Positions 50,420 through 58,616 of a stretch of 64,000 bases of DNA are shown one piece after another (the stretch's first letter is position 1; every line of letters begins with the position of its first letter). Source of the stretch: Cellulosimicrobium cellulans (GTDB taxonomy: Bacteria; Actinomycetota; Actinomycetes; Actinomycetales; Cellulomonadaceae); contig NZ_BJNZ01000022.1 in the NCBI RefSeq assembly GCF_006539945.1, positions 1-64,000 on the forward strand, in the 5' to 3' direction. The position numbers and the translations under genes are program-made. The notes beneath the pieces were generated by a model. The model searched no databases, was not told the origin of the DNA, and was given only the letters and a program-made list of their open reading frames with translations.

Positions 50420-51233
50420 GGGAGTAGGGCGAGGGCCAGGGGCCGACCTGGGGGAGGGGCGTGGGTTCGCCGGCGCGGAAGGCGTCGGGCTCCCTGTTGG
50501 GGGTGCGGCCTGCCAGCCAGGCGGCGACGTCGGTCAGCCGACCTCGGACGACGACACCGGCTCGCGCGTCGAACCCGGGGTCGCTCCCCACGGCGGACTT
50601 CTCGTGGGGAGAGTCCCCGGGTTCGGCAGCGAGGCGAAGGCCGTCCGGGCCGACCCTGAGCCGGGTGGGCTCGGCGGGGAGCTCGACCACGACGTCGTCC
50701 GTGAGCCGGACCCCGAGGAAGTCGAGGAGGTGGAGTCCGAGCGTGCGCGGCCAGGTGTCGAGGCCGAGACCGGCGTCGAGGTCGACGGCGTGGATGCGGA
50801 CCTCGCGCCACCACGCGACGAGCGCGTCCACGACGGTTCCGTCGCGGTAGGTGACGCGGGCGCTCCAGCCCGGCGACCCGGCGGCGGGCCAGGCGGCGTC
50901 GAGACGCTCGGCGAGCGACTCGAGCGCGGTCACGTGGTCCGTGACCGACCGTCTCGCGCCCGCCTGGATGCCGGCCTCGCGGCCGGCCGCTCCGCCGTCG
51001 TAGACCTCGACGAGCTCGCCGTGCGCGGCGAGCTCCGCCTGGCGCGCCATCGCCTCGCCGATCGCCGTGACGTGCGCGAGCACGTGGCTGCGCGACCAGC
51101 CGGGCAGCGCGGACGGGCCCGCGAGGCCGGCGTCGTCGAGGTCACGTGTCGCGACGGTGACGGCGTCGAGCGCCGCGCGCGCGTCGCGACGCACCTCCTC
51201 GACGTCCGGCGCGGTGGGGTCGGTCACGGCCAC
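50409..51233 (-). CDS. Maleylpyruvate isomerase-family (mycothiol-dependent, DinB-fold) protein
   Basis: A 274-residue protein of the TIGR03083/MDMPI type. The helical N-terminal half has the metal- and thiol-site pattern: LPGWSRSHVLAHV with His, and WWREVRIHAVDLDAGL with a second His region near residue 150. The second half is the MDMPI C-terminal beta domain (TRLRVGPDGLRL, VVVRGRLTDVAAWLAGR). The last 30 residues (PNREPDAF... to YSPPS) are Pro-rich and end in the repeat element, whose TAG is the stop. GTG start overlaps pdxH-like gene by 10 nt; GGAG upstream. Likely mycothiol-related. Confidence 0.85.
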   Translation of the reverse strand: MAVTDPTAPDVEEVRRDARAALDAVTVATRDLDDAGLAGPSALPGWSRSHVLAHVTAIGEAMARQAELAAHGELVEVYDGGAAGREAGIQAGARRSVTDHVTALESLAERLDAAWPAAGSPGWSARVTYRDGTVVDALVAWWREVRIHAVDLDAGLGLDTWPRTLGLHLLDFLGVRLTDDVVVELPAEPTRLRVGPDGLRLAAEPGDSPHEKSAVGSDPGFDARAGVVVRGRLTDVAAWLAGRTPNREPDAFRAGEPTPLPQVGPWPSPYSPPS

Positions 51234-51913
51234 AGGAGCTCCTTCGTCCAGGGGAGAGGGGTCGCGGCGCCCGCGTCGGGCGCCGCGGTGTAGCGCAGAC
51301 GCACCTGGCCGTCCGGCGAGGAGGCCCAGAACTCGACGCTCGTGGGCTCGAGCGCGTACGCGGTCCAGGTGTCGAGGACGACGTCGGGCTCAGCACGGAC
51401 CCGTGCGAGCGCGGCGTCCCACGCGGTCCGGTAGGCGTCCCGTGAAGCGAGCGGGGCGCTCTGCGACCCGGCGAGCGCGGTGGCGCGGGAGAAGTCGGAG
51501 CGGGCGAGGAAGTCGGCGGCGGACGCCTCGGGACCGAGCGGGACGACCGGCCCGCGCACCCGGACCTGGCGACCGTGCTCGCGCCAGAGGAACGTCAGGG
51601 CGGCGTTCGGGTTCTGCGCGAGAGCCGCGCCCTTGGGCGAGTCGGCGCGCGTGGCGAAGACCCAGCCGTCGCCGTCGACGTCCTTGAGGATCAGCGTCCG
51701 CGCGTCGACCCGACCGGACGCGTCGGCGGTCGAGAGGGTCGCGGCGTGCGGCGCGGGCAGGCCCGCGTCGATCGCCTCTCCGAGCCAGCGGACGAACAGC
51801 ACGCTCGGCTCGTCGGGTGCCGCGCCGACGTCGAGGCCGGGTAGGTCGGTGCCGAGCACCGGCAGCGCGCGCAGCCGCTCGCGCAGGGACGGGCGGTCGG
51901 GGGTGTCGGTCAT
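51224..51913 (-). CDS. Pyridoxamine 5'-phosphate oxidase family protein
   Basis: A 229-residue FMN split-barrel protein resembling PdxH. The N-terminus is an Arg/Leu-rich helix, then TLSTADASGRVDARTLILKDVDGDGWVFATRADSPKG (FMN and PLP contacts), NPNAALTFLWREHGRQVRVRGPV, DFSRATALAGSQSAPL (QSxP-like), and a C-terminal VEFWASSPDGQVRLRYT close to the PdxH end WxxxxxRLHDR but lacking the exact motif, so the substrate may differ from pyridoxamine phosphate. ATG overlaps the TetR stop (ATGA). Confidence 0.82.
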   Translation of the reverse strand: MTDTPDRPSLRERLRALPVLGTDLPGLDVGAAPDEPSVLFVRWLGEAIDAGLPAPHAATLSTADASGRVDARTLILKDVDGDGWVFATRADSPKGAALAQNPNAALTFLWREHGRQVRVRGPVVPLGPEASAADFLARSDFSRATALAGSQSAPLASRDAYRTAWDAALARVRAEPDVVLDTWTAYALEPTSVEFWASSPDGQVRLRYTAAPDAGAATPLPWTKELLWP

Positions 51914-52485
51914 GCGTCCTCCAGCGTGCCGGCGGGTCGGGGGTCGAGGAGTGCGACGAACCCCCGCGCGGCGGCGTTCATCGCGTCCGCGTCGTCGAGG
52001 GCGCGCGCGAGGACGTACCCGCCCTGCACGATCGCGACGGCGGCGAGCGCACGGTCGCGGGCCGCGCCGTCGGCCATCCCGTCCTCGACGAGGACAGCGG
52101 TGGCCAGGTCGACGAGGCCGCGGAAGTAGGCGCGGACCTCCATGGCGAGAGCGGCGTCGTCCATGACGGCCTGGTCGCTCACGAGGCGACCCACCTTGCA
52201 CCCGGCGAGCGCGGGGCGTGGCCGCTCGAGGTAGCGGACGAGGCGCTCGACGGCGGACCCGCCGGCGTCGAGGTCGCGGTGCGCGGCCTCGAGGCCCGCG
52301 GTCGTCGTGGCGTGCACCGCGGCCGCGGCGAGGTCGTGCTTGGTGGGGAAGTGGTGGTAGAGGCTGCCCTGGCCGACGCCGCTCGTGGCGAGGACCTGGC
52401 GCGGGCTCGTCGCGCCGACGCCCTGGGCCCAGAACAGGTCCTGCGCGGCCGCGACGAGCCGCTCTCGGGCGTCGGTCGAGGTCAT
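51910..52485 (-). CDS. TetR-family transcriptional regulator
   Basis: A 191-residue repressor: helix-turn-helix at residues 5-50 (RERLVAAAQDLFWAQGVGATSPRQVLATSGVGQGSLYHHFPTK in pieces) and a TetR_C-type ligand domain. It is divergent from a drug-efflux-type MFS gene and first in an operon with the oxidase and isomerase-fold genes (4-nt and 10-nt overlaps). TACGGT at -12 to -7 makes it probably leaderless. A palindrome TACCT-CT-AGGTA just upstream is a likely autoregulatory operator. Confidence 0.88.
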   Translation of the reverse strand: MTSTDARERLVAAAQDLFWAQGVGATSPRQVLATSGVGQGSLYHHFPTKHDLAAAAVHATTTAGLEAAHRDLDAGGSAVERLVRYLERPRPALAGCKVGRLVSDQAVMDDAALAMEVRAYFRGLVDLATAVLVEDGMADGAARDRALAAVAIVQGGYVLARALDDADAMNAAARGFVALLDPRPAGTLEDA

Positions 52486-52491
52486 GCAGCC

Positions 52492-52497
52492 ACCGTA
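52492..52497 (-). promoter_or_regulatory. -10 box TACGGT of the tetR gene, leaderless type
   Basis: On the minus strand TACGGT ends 7 nt before the ATG and touches the palindromic operator at 52500-52511. Confidence 0.6.
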
Positions 52498-52499
52498 CC

Positions 52500-52511
52500 T
52501 ACCTCTAGGTA
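52500..52511. promoter_or_regulatory. Candidate TetR operator TACCT-CT-AGGTA
   Basis: A perfect 5-bp inverted repeat with 2-nt centre, extended imperfectly to 52497-52515, between the divergent tetR and MFS genes and abutting the tetR -10 box. Confidence 0.5.
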
Positions 52512-52594
52512 TGGTGTCGAGCCGTCGTGCTGCGGGCCACCCTGCGTCACACCTCGCCGTGCCGCTCGGTCGGGACGGCATGAGAGTCGAGTCG

Positions 52595-52600
52595 TACGGT
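52595..52600 (+). promoter_or_regulatory. -10 box TACGGT of the MFS gene, leaderless type
   Basis: TACGGT ends 7 nt before the GTG at 52607, the same hexamer and spacing as the divergent tetR gene. It supports that GTG over the ATG at 52580. Confidence 0.55.
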
Positions 52601-52606
52601 GGGTCG

Positions 52607-54007
52607 GTGACGGTGCAGCAGCGTGTGCTGGTGGTCGCGGTCCTCGCGTCGTTCGTGTCGTTCCTGGACGGCTCGGTGGTCAACGTCGCGCTGCCCGCGA
52701 TCTCCGCAGAGCTGACGACCGGGCCGGTCACCGGCCTGGCGCTGCAGCAGTGGGTCGTCGACGCCTACATGATCACGCTCGGCGCGCTCATCCTCCTGGC
52801 GGGCTCGCTGTCCGACGTCCACGGCCGGCGCCGCATCATGGCGATCGGCCTCGTCGGCTTCGCGGTGACGTCGGTCGCGTGCGCGCTCGCACCCGACGGG
52901 CTGTTCCTCGTCGTCGCGCGCGGGCTCCAGGGCGTCGCGGGCGCGCTGCTCGTGCCGAGCTCGCTCGCCATGATCATCTCGACGTTCGACGGCGAACGGC
53001 AGTCCCGCGCGATCGGCTCCTGGACCGCGTGGACCAGCACCGCGTCGCTCGTCGGGCCGCTGCTCGGCGGCATCCTCATCGACACGATCTCGTGGCGCTG
53101 GGTGTTCTGGATCAACGTGCTTCCCGTCGCGGTGACGCTGTGGCTGCTGCGCGGGGTGCCCCGGTCCGCCGCGGAGGAGCCGGGGGCCGGGACGACCCGC
53201 CGCATCGACGTCGCCGGGGCGACGCTCGCGGCGGTCGGGCTCGCGGGCACCGTGTTCGCGCTCATCGAGCAGGGCCGGTTCGGCTGGGCGAGTCCCGTCG
53301 TGTGGGGGCCGTGCGTCGTCGGCGTCGCGTGCCTCGTCGTGTTCGTGTGGTGGGAGCGGCGCGCACCCGACCCCATGCTCCCGCCGCGGCTCTTCCGGGT
53401 GCGCAACTTCGCGTGGGGCAACCTCGCGACCGCCGCCATCTACGGCGCGCTCTACTTCGGCGGGTTCGTCGTGACGCTGTTCCTCCAGCAGGTCGGCGGG
53501 TACAGCGCGACCGCCGCCGGGCTCGCGCAGCTCCCCGTGACGCTCGTGCTCCTCGCGCTGTCCACGCGGTTCGGGGCGCTCGCCGGCCGCTACGGCCCGC
53601 GCCTGTTCATGACGCTCGGGCCGATCGTCGGAGGCGCGGGCTACCTGCTCCTGCTCACGACGACGGACGACGCCGTGTACGTCACCCAGGTCCTGCCGGG
53701 CCTCGTGCTCTTCGGCCTCGGCCTGGCGATGACCGTCGCCCCGCTCACGTCCGCGATCCTCGGCTCGATCCCCGCGTCGGACGCCGGCATCGGCTCGGCG
53801 GTGAACAACGCCGTGTCCCGTGTCGCGGGCCTGGTCGTCATCGCGTTCGCCGGCGTCATCGTCGGTGGCGTGCTCGACCTCGACGGCTTCCACCGCTCGC
53901 TCGTGGTCACCGCCGCGCTGCTCGTCCTGGGCGGCGTGCTGAGCTGGGTCGGCATCCGCAACGAGAAGGTGCGCGCGACCGCGGACGCCGTCTCCGACGA
54001 CCGCTGA
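52607..54007 (+). CDS. MFS drug:H+ antiporter (DHA2/EmrB-QacA type)
   Basis: A 466-residue transporter with about 14 membrane helices. FLDGSVVNVALPAI in helix 1, QWVVDAYMITLGALILLAGSLSDVHGRRRIM (loop 2-3) and QGVAGALLVPSSLAMI (motif C region) are DHA2 hallmarks. It is divergent from a TetR gene, the standard arrangement for a substrate-induced efflux pump. The GTG at 52607 is chosen on the basis of the TACGGT box; ATG 52580 would add nine residues. Confidence 0.88.
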   Translation: MTVQQRVLVVAVLASFVSFLDGSVVNVALPAISAELTTGPVTGLALQQWVVDAYMITLGALILLAGSLSDVHGRRRIMAIGLVGFAVTSVACALAPDGLFLVVARGLQGVAGALLVPSSLAMIISTFDGERQSRAIGSWTAWTSTASLVGPLLGGILIDTISWRWVFWINVLPVAVTLWLLRGVPRSAAEEPGAGTTRRIDVAGATLAAVGLAGTVFALIEQGRFGWASPVVWGPCVVGVACLVVFVWWERRAPDPMLPPRLFRVRNFAWGNLATAAIYGALYFGGFVVTLFLQQVGGYSATAAGLAQLPVTLVLLALSTRFGALAGRYGPRLFMTLGPIVGGAGYLLLLTTTDDAVYVTQVLPGLVLFGLGLAMTVAPLTSAILGSIPASDAGIGSAVNNAVSRVAGLVVIAFAGVIVGGVLDLDGFHRSLVVTAALLVLGGVLSWVGIRNEKVRATADAVSDDR

Positions 54008-54021
54008 ACGACCCGCGCCGC

Positions 54022-55200
54022 CTACCGCACCGTCTGGAGGTCGTGCGTCGAGGTGTTGAGGCGGCGCGCGCCGTCGGGCGCGTCGGGCGGGAACGCGACG
54101 ACGATGTCCTCGATCCGCACGCCGAACCGTCCGGGCAGGTAGATGCCCGGCTCGACGGAGAAGCACATACCGGGCTCGATCGGGCGGTCCTCGCCCTCCA
54201 CCATGTACGGCGGCTCGTGGGTCGTGGTGCCGATGCCGTGCCCGGTGCGGTGCACGAAGTACTCGCCGTAGCCCGCGTCGGTGATGACCGCGCGTGCGGC
54301 GCGGTCGACGTCCTGGCACGTCGCGCCCGGGCGCACGGCATCGACCCCGGCCTGCTGGGCGCGCCGCACGACGTCGTAGACCTCGCGCTGCTGGGCCGCC
54401 AGCGCGCCGTCGGTGCCGCCCTCGACGAGCACCGTGCGCGTCGTGTCCGACCCGTAGCCGTCGCGCAGCCCGCCGAAGTCGAGCACTACCAGGTCGCCCG
54501 GTTCGATGACGCGGTCGCCCGCGTCGTGGTGCGGGTCGGCGCCGTTCGGCCCCGCGCACACGAGCGTGAAGTCGACCTGCTCGTGCCCGTGCTCGCGCAG
54601 GAACCGGTCGAGGTCGGCGGCGACGTCCCGCTCCCGCCGGCCCGCGAACGCGACCTCGCGGACCTGGACGAAGGCCGCGTCGGCGGCGGCGCCCGCCGCG
54701 GCGAGGCGCTCGACTTCCTGCGCGTCCTTGACGGCGCGCAGCGTCGGCACGGCGTCGGTGAACGCGGCGAACCGCGCGTCCGGGAGCGCGCGCTGCAGCC
54801 CGAGCACGTGCAGCGCCCATGTCGAGTCCGAGACGGCGTACGTGCCCGCCCGGTCGAGCAGGCGTGCCGCGGCGTCGTGCTCGTCGTCGCCGTCGCGCCA
54901 GGTCACGACGTCGAGCCCGTCCGCGCCCGGTGCGGAGACCAGGTCGCCGCGCTCGAGCAGCGGTACGACGACGGACGCGCCGCCCCCTGCGTCCGGCCCG
55001 CCCGCGGGGATCGCGAGCAGCGTGAGGCGCTCGGTGTCCGGCGGCGCGTAGCCGGTGAAGTAGGCGAGATCGGGCCCGGGTGAGACGAGCAGCCCTGCCA
55101 GGCCGGCCGCGCGGGCGTGCGCGGCGCCGCGCTCACGGCGGGCGGCGTAGACCTCGGGGCCGAACGCGGCCCCCGGGCGTGCGGCGTCGGTGCTGCTCAT
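54022..55200 (-). CDS. M24-family Xaa-Pro peptidase
   Basis: A 392-residue metallopeptidase of the creatinase/prolidase fold. After a creatinase-like N-terminal domain (about 1-155) the pita-bread domain shows the metal ligands in VVLDFGG....SDTTRTV (two Asp), HRTGHGIG (His), FSVEPGIYL (Glu) and RIEDIV (Glu). It should cut the N-terminal residue before proline or a dipeptide Xaa-Pro. ATG start, with a CACGCT hexamer at -12 to -7. Convergent with the MFS gene, stops 14 nt apart. Confidence 0.92.
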   Translation of the reverse strand: MSSTDAARPGAAFGPEVYAARRERGAAHARAAGLAGLLVSPGPDLAYFTGYAPPDTERLTLLAIPAGGPDAGGGASVVVPLLERGDLVSAPGADGLDVVTWRDGDDEHDAAARLLDRAGTYAVSDSTWALHVLGLQRALPDARFAAFTDAVPTLRAVKDAQEVERLAAAGAAADAAFVQVREVAFAGRRERDVAADLDRFLREHGHEQVDFTLVCAGPNGADPHHDAGDRVIEPGDLVVLDFGGLRDGYGSDTTRTVLVEGGTDGALAAQQREVYDVVRRAQQAGVDAVRPGATCQDVDRAARAVITDAGYGEYFVHRTGHGIGTTTHEPPYMVEGEDRPIEPGMCFSVEPGIYLPGRFGVRIEDIVVAFPPDAPDGARRLNTSTHDLQTVR

Positions 55201-55206
55201 GGTGAC

Positions 55207-55212
55207 AGCGTG
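55207..55212 (-). promoter_or_regulatory. -10-like CACGCT of the M24 peptidase gene
   Basis: On the minus strand CACGCT ends 7 nt before the ATG and no ribosome-binding site is visible. Weak match to TANNNT. Confidence 0.35.
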
Positions 55213-55312
55213 GCACCGCTCACCCGCGGGATCGACCCGAACGGCCCGACGTCGACCCGCTGAAGGTCGATCTCGGACCTGCGGGTCGACCTCGCGCCGC
55301 GCAGGGGAGTGG

Positions 55313-55318
55313 CAGGGT
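55313..55318 (+). promoter_or_regulatory. -10-like CAGGGT of the cupin gene
   Basis: CAGGGT ends 7 nt before the ATG; the purine-rich GGGTGGG might alternatively serve as a ribosome-binding site. Confidence 0.35.
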
Positions 55319-55324
55319 GGGCAC

Positions 55325-55705
55325 ATGACCGACGTGCACAACCTCTTCGCCGCCCTCGACGCGTTCGACGGGCACTGGCAGCCCCACCGGGTGGCGACCC
55401 TCAACGACGAGGACCTCAAGGTCGTCAAGGTGCTCGGCGAGTTCGTCTGGCACACCCACCCCGAGACCGACGAGCTGTTCCTCGTGCTCGCGGGCGAGCT
55501 GACGATCGACGTGCGCGAGGACGGCGTCGAGCGGGCGGTCGTGCTGGGTCCGCACGACCTGTTCGTCGTGCCGCGCGGCGTCGAGCACCGACCGCGGGCC
55601 GTCGTCGAGACCTCCGCGGTGCTCGTCGAGCGCCGGGGGACGGTGAACACGGGGGACGCAGGCGGCGACCTCACGTCGCCGTTGCGCGAGCTGCCGGGCG
55701 CCTGA
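55325..55705 (+). CDS. Cupin-domain protein
   Basis: A 126-residue single-domain cupin. Motif 1 is FVWHTHPETDELFLVLAG with the metal-binding His, His and Glu, and motif 2 is GPHDLFVVPRGVEHRPRAV with the last His, so the metal site looks complete. Such small cupins include mannose-6-phosphate-isomerase-like and dioxygenase-like proteins; the activity is not fixed. ATG start. It is followed by a two-level hairpin before the convergent quinone reductase gene. Confidence 0.85.
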   Translation: MTDVHNLFAALDAFDGHWQPHRVATLNDEDLKVVKVLGEFVWHTHPETDELFLVLAGELTIDVREDGVERAVVLGPHDLFVVPRGVEHRPRAVVETSAVLVERRGTVNTGDAGGDLTSPLRELPGA

Positions 55706-55713
55706 CGACGACG

Positions 55714-55777
55714 AGACCGACGCGAGCGTCCGAGACCGACCCTCGGTGGGTCGATCTGGGCACGCTCGGGTCGGTCT
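55714..55777. terminator. Nested inverted repeats between cupin and quinone reductase genes
   Basis: Outer arms 55714-55729 and 55762-55777 pair at 15 of 16 positions; inner arms 55733-55742 and 55748-55757 pair at 9 of 10 with a 5-nt loop. Lying between convergent stops, this probably terminates both transcripts. Confidence 0.6.
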
Positions 55778-55784
55778 GGCGGGG

Positions 55785-56720
55785 TCAGACCCGGACGACG
55801 ATCTTGCCGCGCACGTGGCCCGACTGGCTCGCGCGGTGCGCGTCGGCGGCGTCGGCGAGGTCGAACACCTCCGCGACCTCGGGACGGAGAAGGCCCTCGT
55901 CGCCGAGGCGCGCGAGCTCCGCGAGGTCCGCCGCGTCGGGGCGCACCCACACGTAGTGCCCGCCGAGCTCGTCGCGCGCGCGGGCGTCCGTGATCGAGGC
56001 GACCGTGCCGCCGTCGCGCAGCACCTGGGGCGCCGAGTCGATCGCGTCGCCGCCCACGTAGTCGAGGACGACGTCGACGCCCTCCGGCGCGAGCGCCCGG
56101 ACCCGGTCCGCGAGCCCGTCGCCGTAGGTCACCGGCTCGGCGCCGAGCGAGCGCAGGAAGTCGTGGTTGCGCTCCGACGCCGTGCCGATCACGCGCGCGC
56201 CGAGCGCCCGCGCGACCTGGACGGCGAACGACCCGACGCCGCCGGCCGCGGCGTGCACGAGCACCGTCTGCCCCTCGGTGACCCCCGTGCGCCGGATCGT
56301 CTGGTACGCCGTGAGGCCGGCGAGCGGGACGGCGGCCGCCTCCTCGAACGACCACGCCGCGGGCTTGCGCGCGAGCGTGCGGACCGGCGCCGCGACGAGC
56401 TCCGCGAACGTCCCGCCCGACACCTCGCCGCCGACGACGTCCTTGCGCACGTACCCGTAGACCTCGTCGCCCACCTGGAGCTCGGGGGTGTCCAGGCCGA
56501 CGCGCTCGACGACGCCCGCGACGTCCCAGCCGGGGACGACGGGGAAGACCGCGTCCATGATCTGGTCGAGGTAGCCCTCGCGGACCTTCCAGTCCACCGG
56601 GTTGACGCTCGCGGCGCGCACACGCACGAGCACGGAGTCGGGCCCGACCTTGGGGGTCGGGAGGTCGGTCGTCTCGAGGACGTCGGGGCCGCCGTAACGG
56701 GAGTAGGTGATGGCTCGCAT
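55785..56720 (-). CDS. NADPH:quinone reductase-like zinc-independent oxidoreductase
   Basis: A 311-residue medium-chain dehydrogenase/reductase. The N-terminal GroES-like domain starts MRAITYSRYGGPDVLE and has VKVREGY and PGWDVAGVV; the Rossmann part has VLVHAAAGGVGSFAVQVARALGARVIGTAS (AxxGVG) and lacks the zinc-binding cysteines. Reduces quinones or enones with NADPH. ATG start. Confidence 0.9.
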   Translation of the reverse strand: MRAITYSRYGGPDVLETTDLPTPKVGPDSVLVRVRAASVNPVDWKVREGYLDQIMDAVFPVVPGWDVAGVVERVGLDTPELQVGDEVYGYVRKDVVGGEVSGGTFAELVAAPVRTLARKPAAWSFEEAAAVPLAGLTAYQTIRRTGVTEGQTVLVHAAAGGVGSFAVQVARALGARVIGTASERNHDFLRSLGAEPVTYGDGLADRVRALAPEGVDVVLDYVGGDAIDSAPQVLRDGGTVASITDARARDELGGHYVWVRPDAADLAELARLGDEGLLRPEVAEVFDLADAADAHRASQSGHVRGKIVVRV

Positions 56721-56832
56721 GACGGCGGCAACGGCACGCGCGCCCTCTCGATTCCCGGCCCGCCGCAGGAGAGGCGCGGCTCACACCGATGCACCGCTGC
56801 GGCGCACGCCCTCCCACCGTCTCTCGGGGCGG

Positions 56833-57240
56833 TCAGCCCTCGAACGCCGTCGGGTCCATGAAGAGGACCTCCCACTGGTGGCCGTCGAGGTCGGCGAAGC
56901 TCCGCGAGTACATGAAGCCGCCCTCCTCCTGCGGGTCCTTGACCGCGGTGGCGCCCGCGGCGAACGCCGCGTCGGCGAGGCGGTCGACCTCGGCGCGGCT
57001 GTCGACGCTCAGCGCGTTGACGACCTCGGTCGTCGCGGTCGCGTCGGCGACGGACTTGTTCGTGAACTGCTTCGCGAACTCCTCGGTGAGGAGCATGACG
57101 TAGATCGTGTCGCTGATGACGATCGAGGACGCGTTCTCGTCCGTGAACTGCTCGTTCACGGTGTACCCGAGCGCCGTGTAGAAGTCCTTGGAGGCGTCGA
57201 GGTCCTTGACGGGCAGGTTGACGAAGATCTGCGTGCTCAT
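56833..57240 (-). CDS. VOC-family (glyoxalase/bleomycin-resistance fold) protein
   Basis: A 135-residue protein with the paired beta-alpha-beta-beta-beta modules of the vicinal oxygen chelate superfamily: FVNLPVKDLDASKDFYTALGYTV at the start and RSFADLDGHQWEVLFMDP at the end. The family is close to PhnB/YqjT-like proteins of unknown substrate. ATG start with GGAGG 8-9 nt upstream. Confidence 0.88.
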   Translation of the reverse strand: MSTQIFVNLPVKDLDASKDFYTALGYTVNEQFTDENASSIVISDTIYVMLLTEEFAKQFTNKSVADATATTEVVNALSVDSRAEVDRLADAAFAAGATAVKDPQEEGGFMYSRSFADLDGHQWEVLFMDPTAFEG

Positions 57241-57368
57241 GAGTGCGCCTCCGGCGTCGTGGGCGGTTCGCCCGGTACGTGGTGTCGTGGGGGTAGACGA
57301 CCGGTGCCTCGCGAACTCATCGCCCGGCCGCGCACGCGTCGCGGCCGGGCGACGGAGCGCCGGGGGCC

Positions 57369-58616
57369 TCAGACGAGCACGTCGCCGTCGCGCGCGACGA
57401 CCCGGCCGCCGGCGACGACGAGCGCGCGGCGCGGGGCACGCACGACGGCGTCGGGCACGTTCTCGGCGTCGACGAGCACGACGTCCGCGGGCGCGCCGAC
57501 GACGAGGTCGTGCACGGCGCGGCCGACGAACCGGGCGGCGTCGGACGACGCGATGCGTGCGGCGGTGACGAGCTCCTCGTCGTAGCGGAACCGGGACAGG
57601 CGCGCGAGCTGCGTCGCGAGGGCGAGGAGGTCCCCGGTCCCGTACGGCGACCACAGGTCGCGGATCCCGTCCGTGCCGAGGCCGACCGCGACGCCCGCGG
57701 CGCGCAGCGCGTGCACCGGCAGGGGCGCGGCGCCGATCGGCGCGACGGTCGTCATGGTGATGCCGGCCTCGCCCATCGCAGCGACGAGGTCCGCCTGGCG
57801 CGACGCCGGGACGTCGCCGACCGCGAAGCCGTGCGCGACGTTGACCTTGCCCTGGAGCCCGGCGCGCAGCGTGCGGTCGATCATGAGCTCGACCTGGAAC
57901 GCGCCGAGGTCGCCGCCGTCGTGCAGGTGCACGTCGATGCCGACGCCGCGGCGCTCGGCGATCGCGAAGAGCCCGTCGAGCTGGCCGACCGGGTCGCGGT
58001 CGATCGACGCGGGGTCGAGCCCGCCGACGTGCTCGGCCCCCGCGGCGGCGGCCGCGTCGAGCAGGTCGAGGACGCCGGGCCGGCGCAGCACGCCGTCCTG
58101 CGGGAACGCGACGATCTCGGCGTGCACGGCGCCGCCGAGCGCGGCGAGCGCCTCGCGCACGACCTCGATGCCGCGCAGCCCCAGGCCGAGGTCGACGTCC
58201 ACGTGGGTGCGGATCGCCGTCGTGCCGTGGCGCACGAGCTCGCGCAGCACGGCGAGGGTGACGTCGACGCCGGGGATGCCGAGCTCGTCGCGGTGCGCGC
58301 GCTCGTGCGCGATGCGGCCCTGCGTGGTCGCCTCGCCGCCGTAGCTGACCCACGGCTTGCCCCACCAGCTCTTGTCGACGTGCGCGTGGGCGTTGACGAG
58401 GCCGGGCAGCGCGAGCAGGCCCCGTCCGTCGACGACGCCGCTCGCGTCGTCCGTCGGCGAGCCGGCCGGCGTGCCCGACGGCGCCGCGACGGCGGGGTCG
58501 TGCGGCGTCACCGCGGCGATGCGCCCCTCGGCGACGTGCAGGTCGACCCGCTCGCCGCCCCAGGGGCGCACGTCGCGCAGGACGGTGACGGTCTCGGGGG
58601 TGCTCGGGCTGGTCAT
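57369..58616 (-). CDS. Amidohydrolase (cytosine deaminase-like)
   Basis: A 415-residue metal-dependent hydrolase. LVNAHAHVDKSWWGKPW supplies the HxH metal pair, HVDVDLGLGLRGIEV, GIDVHLHDGGD and VAHGFAVGDVP further His residues, and GLGTDGIRDLWSPYG the catalytic Asp. This set and the D(K)SW segment resemble cytosine deaminase and related N-acyl or pterin deaminases of the cyclic amidohydrolase group. ATG overlaps the stop of the upstream lipoprotein gene (ATGA), so they are coupled. Confidence 0.88.
   Translation of the reverse strand: MTSPSTPETVTVLRDVRPWGGERVDLHVAEGRIAAVTPHDPAVAAPSGTPAGSPTDDASGVVDGRGLLALPGLVNAHAHVDKSWWGKPWVSYGGEATTQGRIAHERAHRDELGIPGVDVTLAVLRELVRHGTTAIRTHVDVDLGLGLRGIEVVREALAALGGAVHAEIVAFPQDGVLRRPGVLDLLDAAAAAGAEHVGGLDPASIDRDPVGQLDGLFAIAERRGVGIDVHLHDGGDLGAFQVELMIDRTLRAGLQGKVNVAHGFAVGDVPASRQADLVAAMGEAGITMTTVAPIGAAPLPVHALRAAGVAVGLGTDGIRDLWSPYGTGDLLALATQLARLSRFRYDEELVTAARIASSDAARFVGRAVHDLVVGAPADVVLVDAENVPDAVVRAPRRALVVAGGRVVARDGDVLV

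Noticed and set aside
55200-55320. Operator array made of GGTCGA words between the peptidase and cupin genes
   Set aside because: The words are irregularly spaced and frequent in this GC-rich sequence; no symmetric arrangement was found.
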